Source of the DNA: Simiduia aestuariiviva
GTDB lineage: Bacteria > Pseudomonadota > Gammaproteobacteria > Pseudomonadales > Cellvibrionaceae
Length of the DNA: 64,000 nt
NCBI RefSeq assembly: GCF_014192475.1
Contig: NZ_JACHXZ010000005.1
Location: 32,495 to 96,494, forward strand
Direction of reading: 5' to 3'
Below are positions 9,364-17,878 of the stretch, one piece after another (the first letter of the stretch is position 1; each line of letters opens with the position of its first letter). Both the position numbers and the translations under genes were made by a program. Below the pieces are notes generated by a model. The model was not told the DNA's origin. It did no database searches and was given only the letters and a program-made list of their open reading frames with translations.

Positions 9364-10890
9364 TTGAAGCGTTTATCATTATTAGTAAAAGGTTCTGCAC
9401 TGCGTGGTCTCGAATCTATCGTGGCTATTGCATGTGGATTTATTACGCTGCCCATAATGCTTAACGGTCTTGGCAAAGATATGTATGGCCTATGGGTGTT
9501 GCTTAGTAGTTTCACGGCGATGATGTACCTTTTCGATCTGGGATTTGCATCGGCAGTTACGCGCAATATCACTCTTGCAATATCGAAGAAAGATTCGGCC
9601 GGCGCAAATAAAGTTATCAACAGTGCGCTACTAATATATTCATGTATAAGCCTCTTAATCATAACTTTCATAATTATTGCAGCAACGAGCTATACACCTG
9701 AATTGGTTTCTGGTGTATCTGAAAATGACTATCAATTGGTTTTGTGTCTTATTGGGTTTGGCTTGGCATTAGATTTTCCTTCTAAGGCATTTGCAGGAAT
9801 TTTTTCAGCGCACTATAGATACGATATACAGTCAACCTACAAGATCATTTTTAAGTTGGTTCATACTGGATTGTTGATATTTTTAATAAGTGCTGACTAC
9901 AAGATCGTGGCAGTCGCTACATTAACAGCGAGCCTAAGCCTGCTCGATACGATTGTTTTTGTAGTAATGTCAAAGTACGTTTTTCGTGAGATGAAAATAT
10001 CAACGATTTTTATAGATAAATTTCAAATATTGGATCTTTATCGGTTTAGTGTTTGGGCACTAGTCATCGATGTTGGCAGTATGGCGAGATCCAGAATGGA
10101 TCTATTTTTCATTGGGTCTTTTGTTTCTTACACCGCAGTATCTATCTACTATATTCCGGTTCGATTAGTGGACTATTCTCTGCAGATGCTATATAGGGTT
10201 TTGGGGATCACATTGCCGATCTTTGCTACGCATGTTTCGGATAAAAGTAAATCTTCACTCGTGGCTGACGTATTAATTATTGGAAGAATAAACGCCTATT
10301 TTTCTGCGGTAACCATCGCATTCTATCTTTTCTTTGGGAAAATCCTTTTGAGCCTGTGGATGGGTGAAGATTATGACTCAGAGACGGGATACATCATATT
10401 GCTAATTCTTATTGTCGGGCGTCTATCTATGTTAGTGAACGATCCGTTAAATAATTGCCTGTATGCCTACGGTAAACACGCACTGCTGGCAGCTATTACA
10501 GTTTTTGAAATATCGCTGATGCTTGCTGGGCTAGTGTTTAGTAGCATGATTCTAGAGGCTAATGTAATTGCTATCGCGCTAAGCATGTCCATACCACTTA
10601 TTCTTTCTCGGCTGATTTTTTATCCGATACTAGCGATAAGGAAGCTGGAAATATCAGATGGCTTTCGGTTAATGGTGCTAGTTTATAGACCCCTTTTGGT
10701 TGTACTTCCTCTGATTCCGCTGCAACTGTATGTCGCGTCACTGAATGGCGGAGTGTGGGTCAGTTCTGTCATAGCCGCCATTTCTGTTTCTGCTGTGTTC
10801 TTGCTATACATGTTTATAGAAATTAAAGACCGAGAAAAAAATATTATTCTAAAGCTCCTAAGCTTAGTTGGGTGGAGACGAAATGAATAA
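9364..10890 (+). CDS. Wzx-type oligosaccharide flippase (MOP superfamily)
   Basis: A 508-residue membrane protein with about 12-14 hydrophobic helices and short charged loops. This is the pattern of polysaccharide-transport (MATE/MOP) flippases that move lipid-linked repeat units to the periplasm. The N-terminus, beginning RLSLLVKGSALRGLE then a Gly/Pro-rich first helix, is typical of this family. The start appears to be TTG at 9364, since the next in-frame Met lies after the first helix; a TTAGG lies about 10 bases upstream. Base composition falls sharply here compared with prsT. The gene overlaps the next ATG by 8 bases. Confidence 0.85.
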   Translation: MKRLSLLVKGSALRGLESIVAIACGFITLPIMLNGLGKDMYGLWVLLSSFTAMMYLFDLGFASAVTRNITLAISKKDSAGANKVINSALLIYSCISLLIITFIIIAATSYTPELVSGVSENDYQLVLCLIGFGLALDFPSKAFAGIFSAHYRYDIQSTYKIIFKLVHTGLLIFLISADYKIVAVATLTASLSLLDTIVFVVMSKYVFREMKISTIFIDKFQILDLYRFSVWALVIDVGSMARSRMDLFFIGSFVSYTAVSIYYIPVRLVDYSLQMLYRVLGITLPIFATHVSDKSKSSLVADVLIIGRINAYFSAVTIAFYLFFGKILLSLWMGEDYDSETGYIILLILIVGRLSMLVNDPLNNCLYAYGKHALLAAITVFEISLMLAGLVFSSMILEANVIAIALSMSIPLILSRLIFYPILAIRKLEISDGFRLMVLVYRPLLVVLPLIPLQLYVASLNGGVWVSSVIAAISVSAVFLLYMFIEIKDREKNIILKLLSLVGWRRNE

Positions 10891-11785
10891 CTCGAAAAGT
10901 AGCCCGTTAGTTTCCATTGTAGTAATCGCTTACAATCTGGAAAGTCTGATATCAGATGCAATTGAGAGTTGTCTCTCGCAGTCGTACTCTAACATTGAAA
11001 TAATTGTGGTAGATGATGGCTCAACGGATAGAACGCAAGATGTTATAAAGCGATTTGATGATGTTACGCTAGTTAGACAATTGAATAGTGGTGGATGTTC
11101 GAGTCCAAGAAATACTGGTTTGCAAGCTGCAAATGGTGAATTTGTGTGTTTTTTGGATGGAGACGACAAGTATCATCCCGATAAGATAGTTAGGCAGGTC
11201 TCATTACTTTCTAAGTTTGAACAATGTGGGCTGGTCGTATCAAATTACATGAATTTCGGTGCTGTAGAGGAGTCTATCGATCACTTCTCTACTTGCAGAA
11301 ACATTAGTAGTCTTACATTTACTGATGGTTGGTGTGTGCTTGATGCGTCCAAAGCACTGGATATACTCATCGACGAAAATTTTACTATAGCGGGAACACC
11401 ATTATACAGAAGATCGCTTTTAGGTAAGGTGGGTGGTTTCGACGAGAACCTACGCGCCTGTGAGGATTATGAACATATTTACAGATGTATGCTGGCTAGC
11501 CCCATCGTAATTGACGACCAGGTTGCCATGCATAGGCGTATGCATAATGCCAATCTGTCATCAAACACCCTAAGAATGCTTATTAATTATGTAAGGTCGC
11601 GTAAAAAGTTAAGCGCATTGGACTCTGATCTTAATAGATCAAAGCGGCTGGAGCGTAAAGCGCAACAATACCTGGTGTCGCTAATTAGGCAGGCGGCCAG
11701 AAGCGGAAGCATATACAGCATATTCAGTGGTATATATTCTTATTGGCGTGCAGGGTCATGTCATATAGAGACAGAAAGAATGTAA
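10883..11785 (+). CDS. Family 2 glycosyltransferase
   Basis: A 300-residue GT-A enzyme beginning at ATG 10883 behind GGTGGAG. The motifs are in order: SIVVIAYN at the N-terminus, VVDDGSTDRT, and LDGDDKYHPDK as the acidic metal site. An ED pair (CEDYEHIYR) in the second half is the expected catalytic region. No membrane segments are seen. Composition is AT-rich like the flippase before it, with which it overlaps by 8 bases. It is likely one of the sugar-adding enzymes for the repeat unit; donor and linkage are not predictable. Confidence 0.9.
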   Translation: MNNSKSSPLVSIVVIAYNLESLISDAIESCLSQSYSNIEIIVVDDGSTDRTQDVIKRFDDVTLVRQLNSGGCSSPRNTGLQAANGEFVCFLDGDDKYHPDKIVRQVSLLSKFEQCGLVVSNYMNFGAVEESIDHFSTCRNISSLTFTDGWCVLDASKALDILIDENFTIAGTPLYRRSLLGKVGGFDENLRACEDYEHIYRCMLASPIVIDDQVAMHRRMHNANLSSNTLRMLINYVRSRKKLSALDSDLNRSKRLERKAQQYLVSLIRQAARSGSIYSIFSGIYSYWRAGSCHIETERM

Positions 11786-11807
11786 TTTAGAAAGTTTGGG
11801 TATCAAT

Positions 11808-12539
11808 ATGAAAATGTTTTTAGATTTGACTGATGGTCTACCGTTTAAAATAGATTTAGAGGCGTTAAAACAGGATTTAAAGCTTCTGGATCAAGAGAAG
11901 TGGATTGGTCACTACGATGTTCAGTTGGCTGATGGTTGGACGACCATACCTTTGGTGTCGCACGATGGGACTTCTGACAGAATTGAATCGCAGCGACTTG
12001 GTACTTGGGGGCAATATCGCCGTACAGAATATGCTGAGAAGCTGCCTGCCTTCAAGGCCTTGCTAGATAAATTTGATTGTCCACATGGTCGAATCCGAAT
12101 CATGAAGCTTATGCCTGGGAGTATAATTAAGGCCCACAGAGACACTTACGCCGAGGTCTCAGACTATGCTTTTGGTCAGGTGCGGTTGCATATTCCAATT
12201 GTTACTAATCCAGATGTTAGATTTGTGGTGGCCGGTAAAGATATTCGTATGAATGAAGGTCGGCTTTATTATGTTAATTTTTCAAAAGTTCACCACGTCG
12301 AAAACAATGGCGATGAGCCTAGAACCCACTTAGTTCTTGATCTAAAACTAAATGAATTTTTAAGGGGGGTATTTCCAAAAGATACTGCTTGGGGAGTAAT
12401 ATGTTCTGCTTGCACTAGAGCTCTATATCCAAGCTTTCTCTGGCTTCCGCTTAGACTCAAGACTCGAATAATTACTATCTTTTGGAAATACTATAATGAT
12501 TCAATCTTCCAAAGGTTTAAGAAGAATATATTTCGATGA
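11808..12539 (+). CDS. Aspartyl/asparaginyl beta-hydroxylase-domain protein
   Basis: A 243-residue protein; ATG 11808 is preferred over an in-frame TTG at 11796. Residues about 55-180 show the double-stranded beta-helix pattern of Fe(II)/2-oxoglutarate Asp/Asn hydroxylases. It has MPGSIIKAHRDT with the first iron-ligand His near 110, then KVHHVENNGDEPRTHLVLDL with the second His near 162 and the Arg (about 172) that binds 2-oxoglutarate. The C-terminal 60 residues are hydrophobic and aromatic, possibly membrane-associated. It lies inside a glycan-synthesis run rather than near a protein substrate, so a glycan or surface-protein target is conceivable. The real substrate is unknown. Confidence 0.8.
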   Translation: MKMFLDLTDGLPFKIDLEALKQDLKLLDQEKWIGHYDVQLADGWTTIPLVSHDGTSDRIESQRLGTWGQYRRTEYAEKLPAFKALLDKFDCPHGRIRIMKLMPGSIIKAHRDTYAEVSDYAFGQVRLHIPIVTNPDVRFVVAGKDIRMNEGRLYYVNFSKVHHVENNGDEPRTHLVLDLKLNEFLRGVFPKDTAWGVICSACTRALYPSFLWLPLRLKTRIITIFWKYYNDSIFQRFKKNIFR

Positions 12540-12551
12540 AGGCCAACTTAA

Positions 12552-13856
12552 ATGAATCTTTCTAAGATGAATTCTTCGTCAAATGGTGCGTGGGGGCAGG
12601 TGATTCAGGTTGGTAACGTCTCATTTGGCGCATTTATCACGGGTTTATATCTTTTTTGTTGGTTTGTTCAGATTAATTCAAGAGTATCAATTTTAGAGAT
12701 AGTGAGATTCGAATTTACTCTTGGTGTTCTATGCATTTTGTGCAGTATTCCGAGGGTTTTTCAATCTAGTTCCAAGGTTTTCGATGCCAAATTTATTGCA
12801 CCCGTCTCTCTATATGTATTTGTAATTACGTTGTATGTAATTTTTTCTATGGATGTTGACCGATCTTTAGACATTTATATAGATCGATTTGTTAAATTTT
12901 CAATTGTCGCAATCTTAGTGTCGGTAAATGTACGAAGTGTCGATGATTTAAAGTGTATTCTATATTTTATGTTGCTGGCTTGGTTAAGGCTTGGTTATGA
13001 ATCATCAGTTGGTTGGCTTACAGGTTCTCTAGTTTGGCAAAATCAAGGAATAATGAGGTTGCATGGATCTACAACGAATTATGCTCATCCTAATTCTTTG
13101 GCTGGATTTTCTGTTACCAGCTTGATATTTGGTGTGTTCTTTTACCGGTTTGTTGATTCAAGACTAGTGAAATGGCTTTCAGCATTCCTTATTCTTTTCT
13201 CAGTAATTGGCATAGTCTTTAGTGGGTCGCGTACTGGGTACGTTGCTACATTTATTACATCTATATTCATGGTTAAAAACTTAAATCTTGGCGTAAATAA
13301 GCTGATTGTGTTGTTTGTTATAGTTTTCACGGCTTTGGTTTCATTTGTTCCTGTAGACTATTATGAGCGTGTTGGAACTATATTTACGCAGGAAGAGAAG
13401 GCTGGGCGTTCTACAGAAAAAAGAATTGAAATTCTTGAGGATGCTTGGTTTGTTTTTAAGGCGCACCCTTTGGGGGTCGGTGTTGGGGCATTCCCCTCTG
13501 TTAGAAATACGTATTTTGGGCGAAGCCAGGATACGCATAATCTGTACTTAGAATTGCTAACCAATATTGGCGTGCTTGGGTTTTTAATTTTTTTGTGGTT
13601 AATCTTTCGGATATATAAACTTGCTACAAGGTTGCAAGGACTATACGAGGCCGATAAAACACCGAATGGAAGATTTTTGTACGCACTTATTCTTTCATTA
13701 AAAGGCTATCTCATCGCTAGGCTTGCATTGGGATGTTTTGGTATGGATTTGTACGAAATATATTGGTGGGTAGTCTTGGGATTTGTCGCAGCATGTAATA
13801 CAAAATTTAGTGATTGTCTAAATCAAAATTCAACTATGTTAAGTGGCGCAAGGTAA
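12552..13856 (+). CDS. O-antigen ligase/polymerase family protein (Wzy_C domain)
   Basis: A 434-residue membrane protein starting at ATG 12552 with GAAGG upstream. It has 10-12 hydrophobic helices and a large periplasmic loop containing HGSTTNYAHPNSLAGF, and later DTHNLYLELLTNIGVLGF, the H-N-x-Y/L-type motif of the WaaL/Wzy_C family. In a Wzx-containing locus it most likely polymerises repeat units in the periplasm. A ligase role cannot be excluded, because polymerases and ligases share this fold. The coding strand is strongly T-rich. Confidence 0.85.
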   Translation: MNLSKMNSSSNGAWGQVIQVGNVSFGAFITGLYLFCWFVQINSRVSILEIVRFEFTLGVLCILCSIPRVFQSSSKVFDAKFIAPVSLYVFVITLYVIFSMDVDRSLDIYIDRFVKFSIVAILVSVNVRSVDDLKCILYFMLLAWLRLGYESSVGWLTGSLVWQNQGIMRLHGSTTNYAHPNSLAGFSVTSLIFGVFFYRFVDSRLVKWLSAFLILFSVIGIVFSGSRTGYVATFITSIFMVKNLNLGVNKLIVLFVIVFTALVSFVPVDYYERVGTIFTQEEKAGRSTEKRIEILEDAWFVFKAHPLGVGVGAFPSVRNTYFGRSQDTHNLYLELLTNIGVLGFLIFLWLIFRIYKLATRLQGLYEADKTPNGRFLYALILSLKGYLIARLALGCFGMDLYEIYWWVVLGFVAACNTKFSDCLNQNSTMLSGAR

Positions 13857-13870
13857 TCGGAATCAACTAT

Positions 13871-15706
13871 ATGGGTCTCATTCGCTTAGATATTCAGGTA
13901 CTTAGGGGGCTGGCGGTAATTTTTGTACTGCTTTTTCATATGTTTCCAAGTTTGTTTCCTGGCGGTTATCTTGGAGTTGATATTTTCTTTGTTCTCAGCG
14001 GGTACCTGATGGCAAAGTTGTATCCATTGGGATCTGTAGGGATCAAATCTGCATTGCAATTTTACAGGCGTAGGCTTGCTCGTCTATTGCCTGCTTATTT
14101 AGTTGTTGTGTTCGTAACAGTTCTAGCCTTCTCAGCTATCGTGCTTCCTCATGAAAGGCTCGAGATAATTTTTCAGGCAATATATTCATTGGCTGTTCTT
14201 CCAAATGTATATTTTTGGTTTGGCGAATCGTATTTTAGTGATATTGCATTTCGGCCATTGCTCCATCTTTGGTCATTAGGTGTCGAGATGCAGTTTTATA
14301 TATTGGTCCCTTGTATTGTATATTTTGCATCGAAATGGAAAGGTGCACCGATTTTTATATTTGCTATTTCCTTCATCCTTTGTTGGGCTCTGATTGAGTT
14401 GTCCGCTAAAACTGCATTCTTTATGATGCCAGCTAGAATCTGGGAATTTATGGCAGGCTATATAGTGGCTAGCTATGTTATTGCACCGCATAGCACTAAA
14501 AAGTTGCTGTGTTTGCAGTTGCTCTGTTGGATTTTTCTGCTCACTATTCCATTTACTGCAGTTGATGTGGCTGGCCACCCAGGGTGGTATGCGCTGGCAA
14601 CGTGCATGGCAACCGCGCTTATATTGATTAAAGATAATTCAAGCTTTATGAGCAGAAAGCCGCACTATGAGGCGTTAGGTGTGGTCGGGGATTATTCGTA
14701 TTCTATCTATTTGGTTCACTACCCAGTACTTTATTTTATTCAATACCGTGCATTTGATACCCAGCCATATATAAGCGGTGGAGTATATAGTCTTGTCGCC
14801 TTCTTAATAGTTACATGGCTGCTGTCCTATATTTCCCGAAATTTTGTTGAGTTAAGTCGGTTGCGGCATTTTTCATTGAATCATTTAGCATCTTTAATGT
14901 TGGTAGGGCTACTATTTGGCGCTGGTCTCTTTTACTCGCATGAAAGGGTATATGGTGGAATGTACTCAAATGTGATTACAAACATTTCATATTCAGTACT
15001 CGATAGGGCGCAATGGCGTTGCGGAAAATTTGCAAAACTCGTCAGGTATTTTAATCAAGACGAGATTGCATGTAAGGTCGATAACGATAACGATAACGAT
15101 AACGATGGCGGTAGCTCATCTATCTTGCTGGTCGGAGACAGTCATGCGGATGCAATTAAAACTGTTTTATCTGACGTCGCGTCCAGCTACGATGCTAGTC
15201 TTTATTTAATGGTTGAAAGTTGTAATTTAGGAAGTGGTGATTGCAGTGTCTCCAGTGTGTTGAGCTACGTAAAAAATAAATCGGTTGGAAAGTTGATTTT
15301 ACATGACCTCTATTACAATATGAATGCTGATGCGATAGCCGCGCTATTAAGTTCGAAGCCGAGCAATGTTGAAGTTTACTACATATCTCCTGTACCGATT
15401 TGGGATTCAAGTGTTCCAAAGTATCTATTAGAAAATGAGCGTGGAAAATTAGATTCTGAATTTGTTAAAACTATTGAAGATTACACGAATTTTTATAAGG
15501 AGTTTACTTCGGTGCTAGAACGTCTAGAAAATCAGGGGTTGAGGGTTATTCCTATTGGCGATGTTTTTTGTACGCCTATTTGCCAACTATTAAGTGACGA
15601 TAGTAAGCCGCTATATTTCGATAATCACCACCTTACACTAACAGGTGCTGCGATGCTTGATCGAAAATTTCATAAGGAAATATTTGGACCATCCGAAATC
15701 AAGTAG
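13871..15706 (+). CDS. Acyltransferase 3 fused to a C-terminal SGNH hydrolase-like domain
   Basis: A 611-residue fusion of OafA type. ATG 13871 is chosen because LIRLDIQVLRGLAVIFVLLFH, the family start motif, follows directly. The first 350 residues form about ten membrane helices with GVDIFFVLSGYL. A periplasmic domain then begins with ILLVGDSHAD, the GDS block of SGNH esterases, and ends with FDNHHLTLTGAAML, matching the D-x-x-H block. Between the two lies a low-complexity Asp-Asn stretch encoded by GATAAC repeats. Such proteins transfer acetyl groups to extracytoplasmic sugars. The stop is one base from the stop of the convergent gene. Confidence 0.9.
   Translation: MGLIRLDIQVLRGLAVIFVLLFHMFPSLFPGGYLGVDIFFVLSGYLMAKLYPLGSVGIKSALQFYRRRLARLLPAYLVVVFVTVLAFSAIVLPHERLEIIFQAIYSLAVLPNVYFWFGESYFSDIAFRPLLHLWSLGVEMQFYILVPCIVYFASKWKGAPIFIFAISFILCWALIELSAKTAFFMMPARIWEFMAGYIVASYVIAPHSTKKLLCLQLLCWIFLLTIPFTAVDVAGHPGWYALATCMATALILIKDNSSFMSRKPHYEALGVVGDYSYSIYLVHYPVLYFIQYRAFDTQPYISGGVYSLVAFLIVTWLLSYISRNFVELSRLRHFSLNHLASLMLVGLLFGAGLFYSHERVYGGMYSNVITNISYSVLDRAQWRCGKFAKLVRYFNQDEIACKVDNDNDNDNDGGSSSILLVGDSHADAIKTVLSDVASSYDASLYLMVESCNLGSGDCSVSSVLSYVKNKSVGKLILHDLYYNMNADAIAALLSSKPSNVEVYYISPVPIWDSSVPKYLLENERGKLDSEFVKTIEDYTNFYKEFTSVLERLENQGLRVIPIGDVFCTPICQLLSDDSKPLYFDNHHLTLTGAAMLDRKFHKEIFGPSEIK
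15080..15103 (+). repeat. Four exact GATAAC hexamers inside the acyltransferase gene
   Basis: GATAAC occurs four times head to tail at 15080-15103 and is followed by GAT. It encodes an Asp-Asn run at the junction of the membrane and SGNH domains. Unit length is a multiple of three, so slippage would change linker length without shifting frame. Confidence 0.9.
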
Positions 15707-15707
15707 C

Positions 15708-16748
15708 CTAACTTTCAGGCATATTGATTCTGGGGATTTCGAAAGATCCTGAGGTGTTTCCGTTCTTGTCTATCAAATAGAGATAAACCTTTTCGCCCTT
15801 AAGTATTTCTAAGTTTCTAGGCGTGAATGATATTGTGGTTGGGTTCCATGCCGATTTTGGTGTGAATTGGATTACCTTTTTGGTGCAGTCGCTGTAATTG
15901 GGCGTGTCACAAGCCTCTATTCTTGCAGGGGTTGTGGCAATGTATACATCATCGAACAATGCTTTTGCTGTCGACGCAAATCCTTGTGCCATGTGCCCAA
16001 TTCGCAGGTCTTGCCATTTGCCATCGACGTAAGAGGTTCTATAGTCATTGGTATCAATGCCGAGCTTTCCATTTAATCTTACTTGAATTATTCCATTTGA
16101 CTCAGTGTATGGAGAATTTAGCTTGGCAAAAAATTCCCATCGTTGAAATTGATCAGCTGTGTTATCCCAAGTCCATCCGGCACTATTGATATTGCTTCTT
16201 TTTTCATATGGAACATCAGCATCTCCAACATTATTGTAGACACCCCAGCGACTTCCTCCAGCTTCGACAATAGGCATTAATTGAGGAAAATTACCAGTAG
16301 TACCATACAGATAAAATTGCTTGTGATTTGATGTTTCTGGATTGTAATCTCCAGTCATTTTCCGCCAATAGCTAATGTAGATTGTGTCAAATGCGGGCTT
16401 GCCTGCCCATCCAAACGCCCTGATGGTGTATTCATCTATCGACCAGTCCACTACAAGTGATTTGGATCCGCTGACCGAATCTTCATCGACTACGCGTATT
16501 CCTAATCCGTCGTAGTTATAAATTGTTGACCAAGTATTGCCGATTGCATCAAGCTTTGTATTTATTTTCGACTCTAGGGGGTGGTGCTCAAAATCATCCC
16601 ACGAAAGAATTTCCCCACCGAAATCTCCAAAGTCAGTTCCAGTTATTGTATAGGTGTCATCAGCTCGAGCGACATCCAAGATCGCAGGAGCTGCCAAACT
16701 AATGGTAGAGCTTAGGCTAAGGCCGGCGGTTAAGAGGAATTTATGCAT
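15708..16748 (-). CDS. Secreted protein, polysaccharide-lyase/LamG-like jelly roll suspected
   Basis: A 346-residue exported protein. ATG 16748 is preferred because GGA lies about 10 bases upstream and a signal peptide (MHKFLLTAGLSLSSTISLA) begins there; ATG 16769 is an in-frame alternative. After the signal comes a short TIG/IPT-like ITGTDFG segment. A beta-rich domain follows with RWEFFAKLNSP, IIQVRLNGKLG and FDDVYIAT, a pattern seen in concanavalin-type jelly rolls such as polysaccharide lyases. No PEP-CTERM tail is present. I do not recognise a named family. Location beside the EPS genes suggests it trims or binds the polymer. Confidence 0.55.
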   Translation of the reverse strand: MHKFLLTAGLSLSSTISLAAPAILDVARADDTYTITGTDFGDFGGEILSWDDFEHHPLESKINTKLDAIGNTWSTIYNYDGLGIRVVDEDSVSGSKSLVVDWSIDEYTIRAFGWAGKPAFDTIYISYWRKMTGDYNPETSNHKQFYLYGTTGNFPQLMPIVEAGGSRWGVYNNVGDADVPYEKRSNINSAGWTWDNTADQFQRWEFFAKLNSPYTESNGIIQVRLNGKLGIDTNDYRTSYVDGKWQDLRIGHMAQGFASTAKALFDDVYIATTPARIEACDTPNYSDCTKKVIQFTPKSAWNPTTISFTPRNLEILKGEKVYLYLIDKNGNTSGSFEIPRINMPES

Positions 16749-16896
16749 GTGGTTATTTCCGAGACTCATTTAATGAAACCAGTATAGTTCGACTCTTAAT
16801 ATATTTCGTGGCCTGATTCACAGCGAATGCAAGAATATATCGTTTGTGATATAGCGTTTGATCATAACGATGCCAATAATATACGCTTTTCAATTT

Positions 16897-17874
16897 TTAA
16901 GTGCGTAAGGTATTTATAACTACATTTTTTATATGATCAATTCGGCTTTCTTGTTGCTTTATAATGTATTTTTTTGCCTTTATAGCTTTTTCATATATTG
17001 AAATTCTATCGATAGCTGTAATTTTTTTAGTGATTTTAATGATGTCTTCCTGGTCGCTTTTTGTATAGTAAACATGATTTTCAAATACTTCAAAGATGGC
17101 TGTAGTTGGGGTAGTGATGACAGGAACTTCAGCAGCGACTCCCTCATAAATCCCACAAAGAACACACATCTCTCGGTCGGTTAAATCTATCACAGCTGTT
17201 GCTGAGGCGAGAGTTTCTTCGTATTCTTTTCTGGTTATGAATCCGCAAAGGATAATATTGTCCGGTAAGTTTTCGATATATGCTTTTGAGAGTTTCTTGG
17301 TGTAATTGCCAGATATTTTTAAGGTACAGTCTGGCATGTTTCTGAAGGCGTCTATCACAGTGCCATAGGGTTCATCATCGGACCAGGAGCAGATTAGAAA
17401 AAAATGGTTTCCAGGGGTGAAGTTATTGCTGGTAGGAAATGAAGGCAGAGGGTCCGGCATGATTACCGGTTTTCCGCCGTTTTCACTAACATAGGTGGAT
17501 ATCTGTGAGTTTGTAACAATAGTTAAGTCTGCTCTATTGAATAACCATTTACACAAAGCGTTAAGGATTTTCGACCTCCCTTCAAGAGGAAATATTCCCG
17601 CATTGTGGGCGTCTATGATGACCTTTTTTCCTAAAGGTTTGGCAACAGCTATGGCTAAAGTGCATAGCACTATACTTGGGTTTTGAACAAATATAACTTC
17701 GATGTTCCGATTGAGCAGTATAGGTAGGGTTTTTATGGTTAGGTATGCGTATTTGAGTAATCTTGGTTTGTTGGATATTAGTTGATGCAGTTGTACACCA
17801 AGAGCTTTGGCCATGCTTATGTTTCTAGGTTGATATTCCCAGGTTATCCATGCAGATTTGGCAGAGAGCGACAT
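16897..17874 (-). CDS. Family 4-like glycosyltransferase
   Basis: A 325-residue GT-B type protein, last gene of the - strand run headed by the exosortase. The N-terminal Rossmann half includes VIFVQNPSIVLC and VIIDAHNAGIF; the second half begins near FFLICSWSDDEPYG. Where GT4 enzymes have the E-x7-E donor motif, this protein has EMCVLCGIYE with one extra residue, so donor binding may differ. It begins 5 bases after the preceding stop and is AT-rich. It is probably an inner-membrane-associated enzyme adding a sugar to the EPS repeat. Confidence 0.78.
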   Translation of the reverse strand: MSLSAKSAWITWEYQPRNISMAKALGVQLHQLISNKPRLLKYAYLTIKTLPILLNRNIEVIFVQNPSIVLCTLAIAVAKPLGKKVIIDAHNAGIFPLEGRSKILNALCKWLFNRADLTIVTNSQISTYVSENGGKPVIMPDPLPSFPTSNNFTPGNHFFLICSWSDDEPYGTVIDAFRNMPDCTLKISGNYTKKLSKAYIENLPDNIILCGFITRKEYEETLASATAVIDLTDREMCVLCGIYEGVAAEVPVITTPTTAIFEVFENHVYYTKSDQEDIIKITKKITAIDRISIYEKAIKAKKYIIKQQESRIDHIKNVVINTLRT

Positions 17875-17878
17875 CTAG

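Noticed and set aside
15080..15103. CRISPR-like repeat
   Set aside because: Hexamers are directly adjacent without spacers and lie inside a coding frame.
16780..16800. TTCGAC upstream of the secreted protein at 15708 as another PrsR box
   Set aside because: Only six bases match, it lies almost at the start codon and no sigma-54 element is present.
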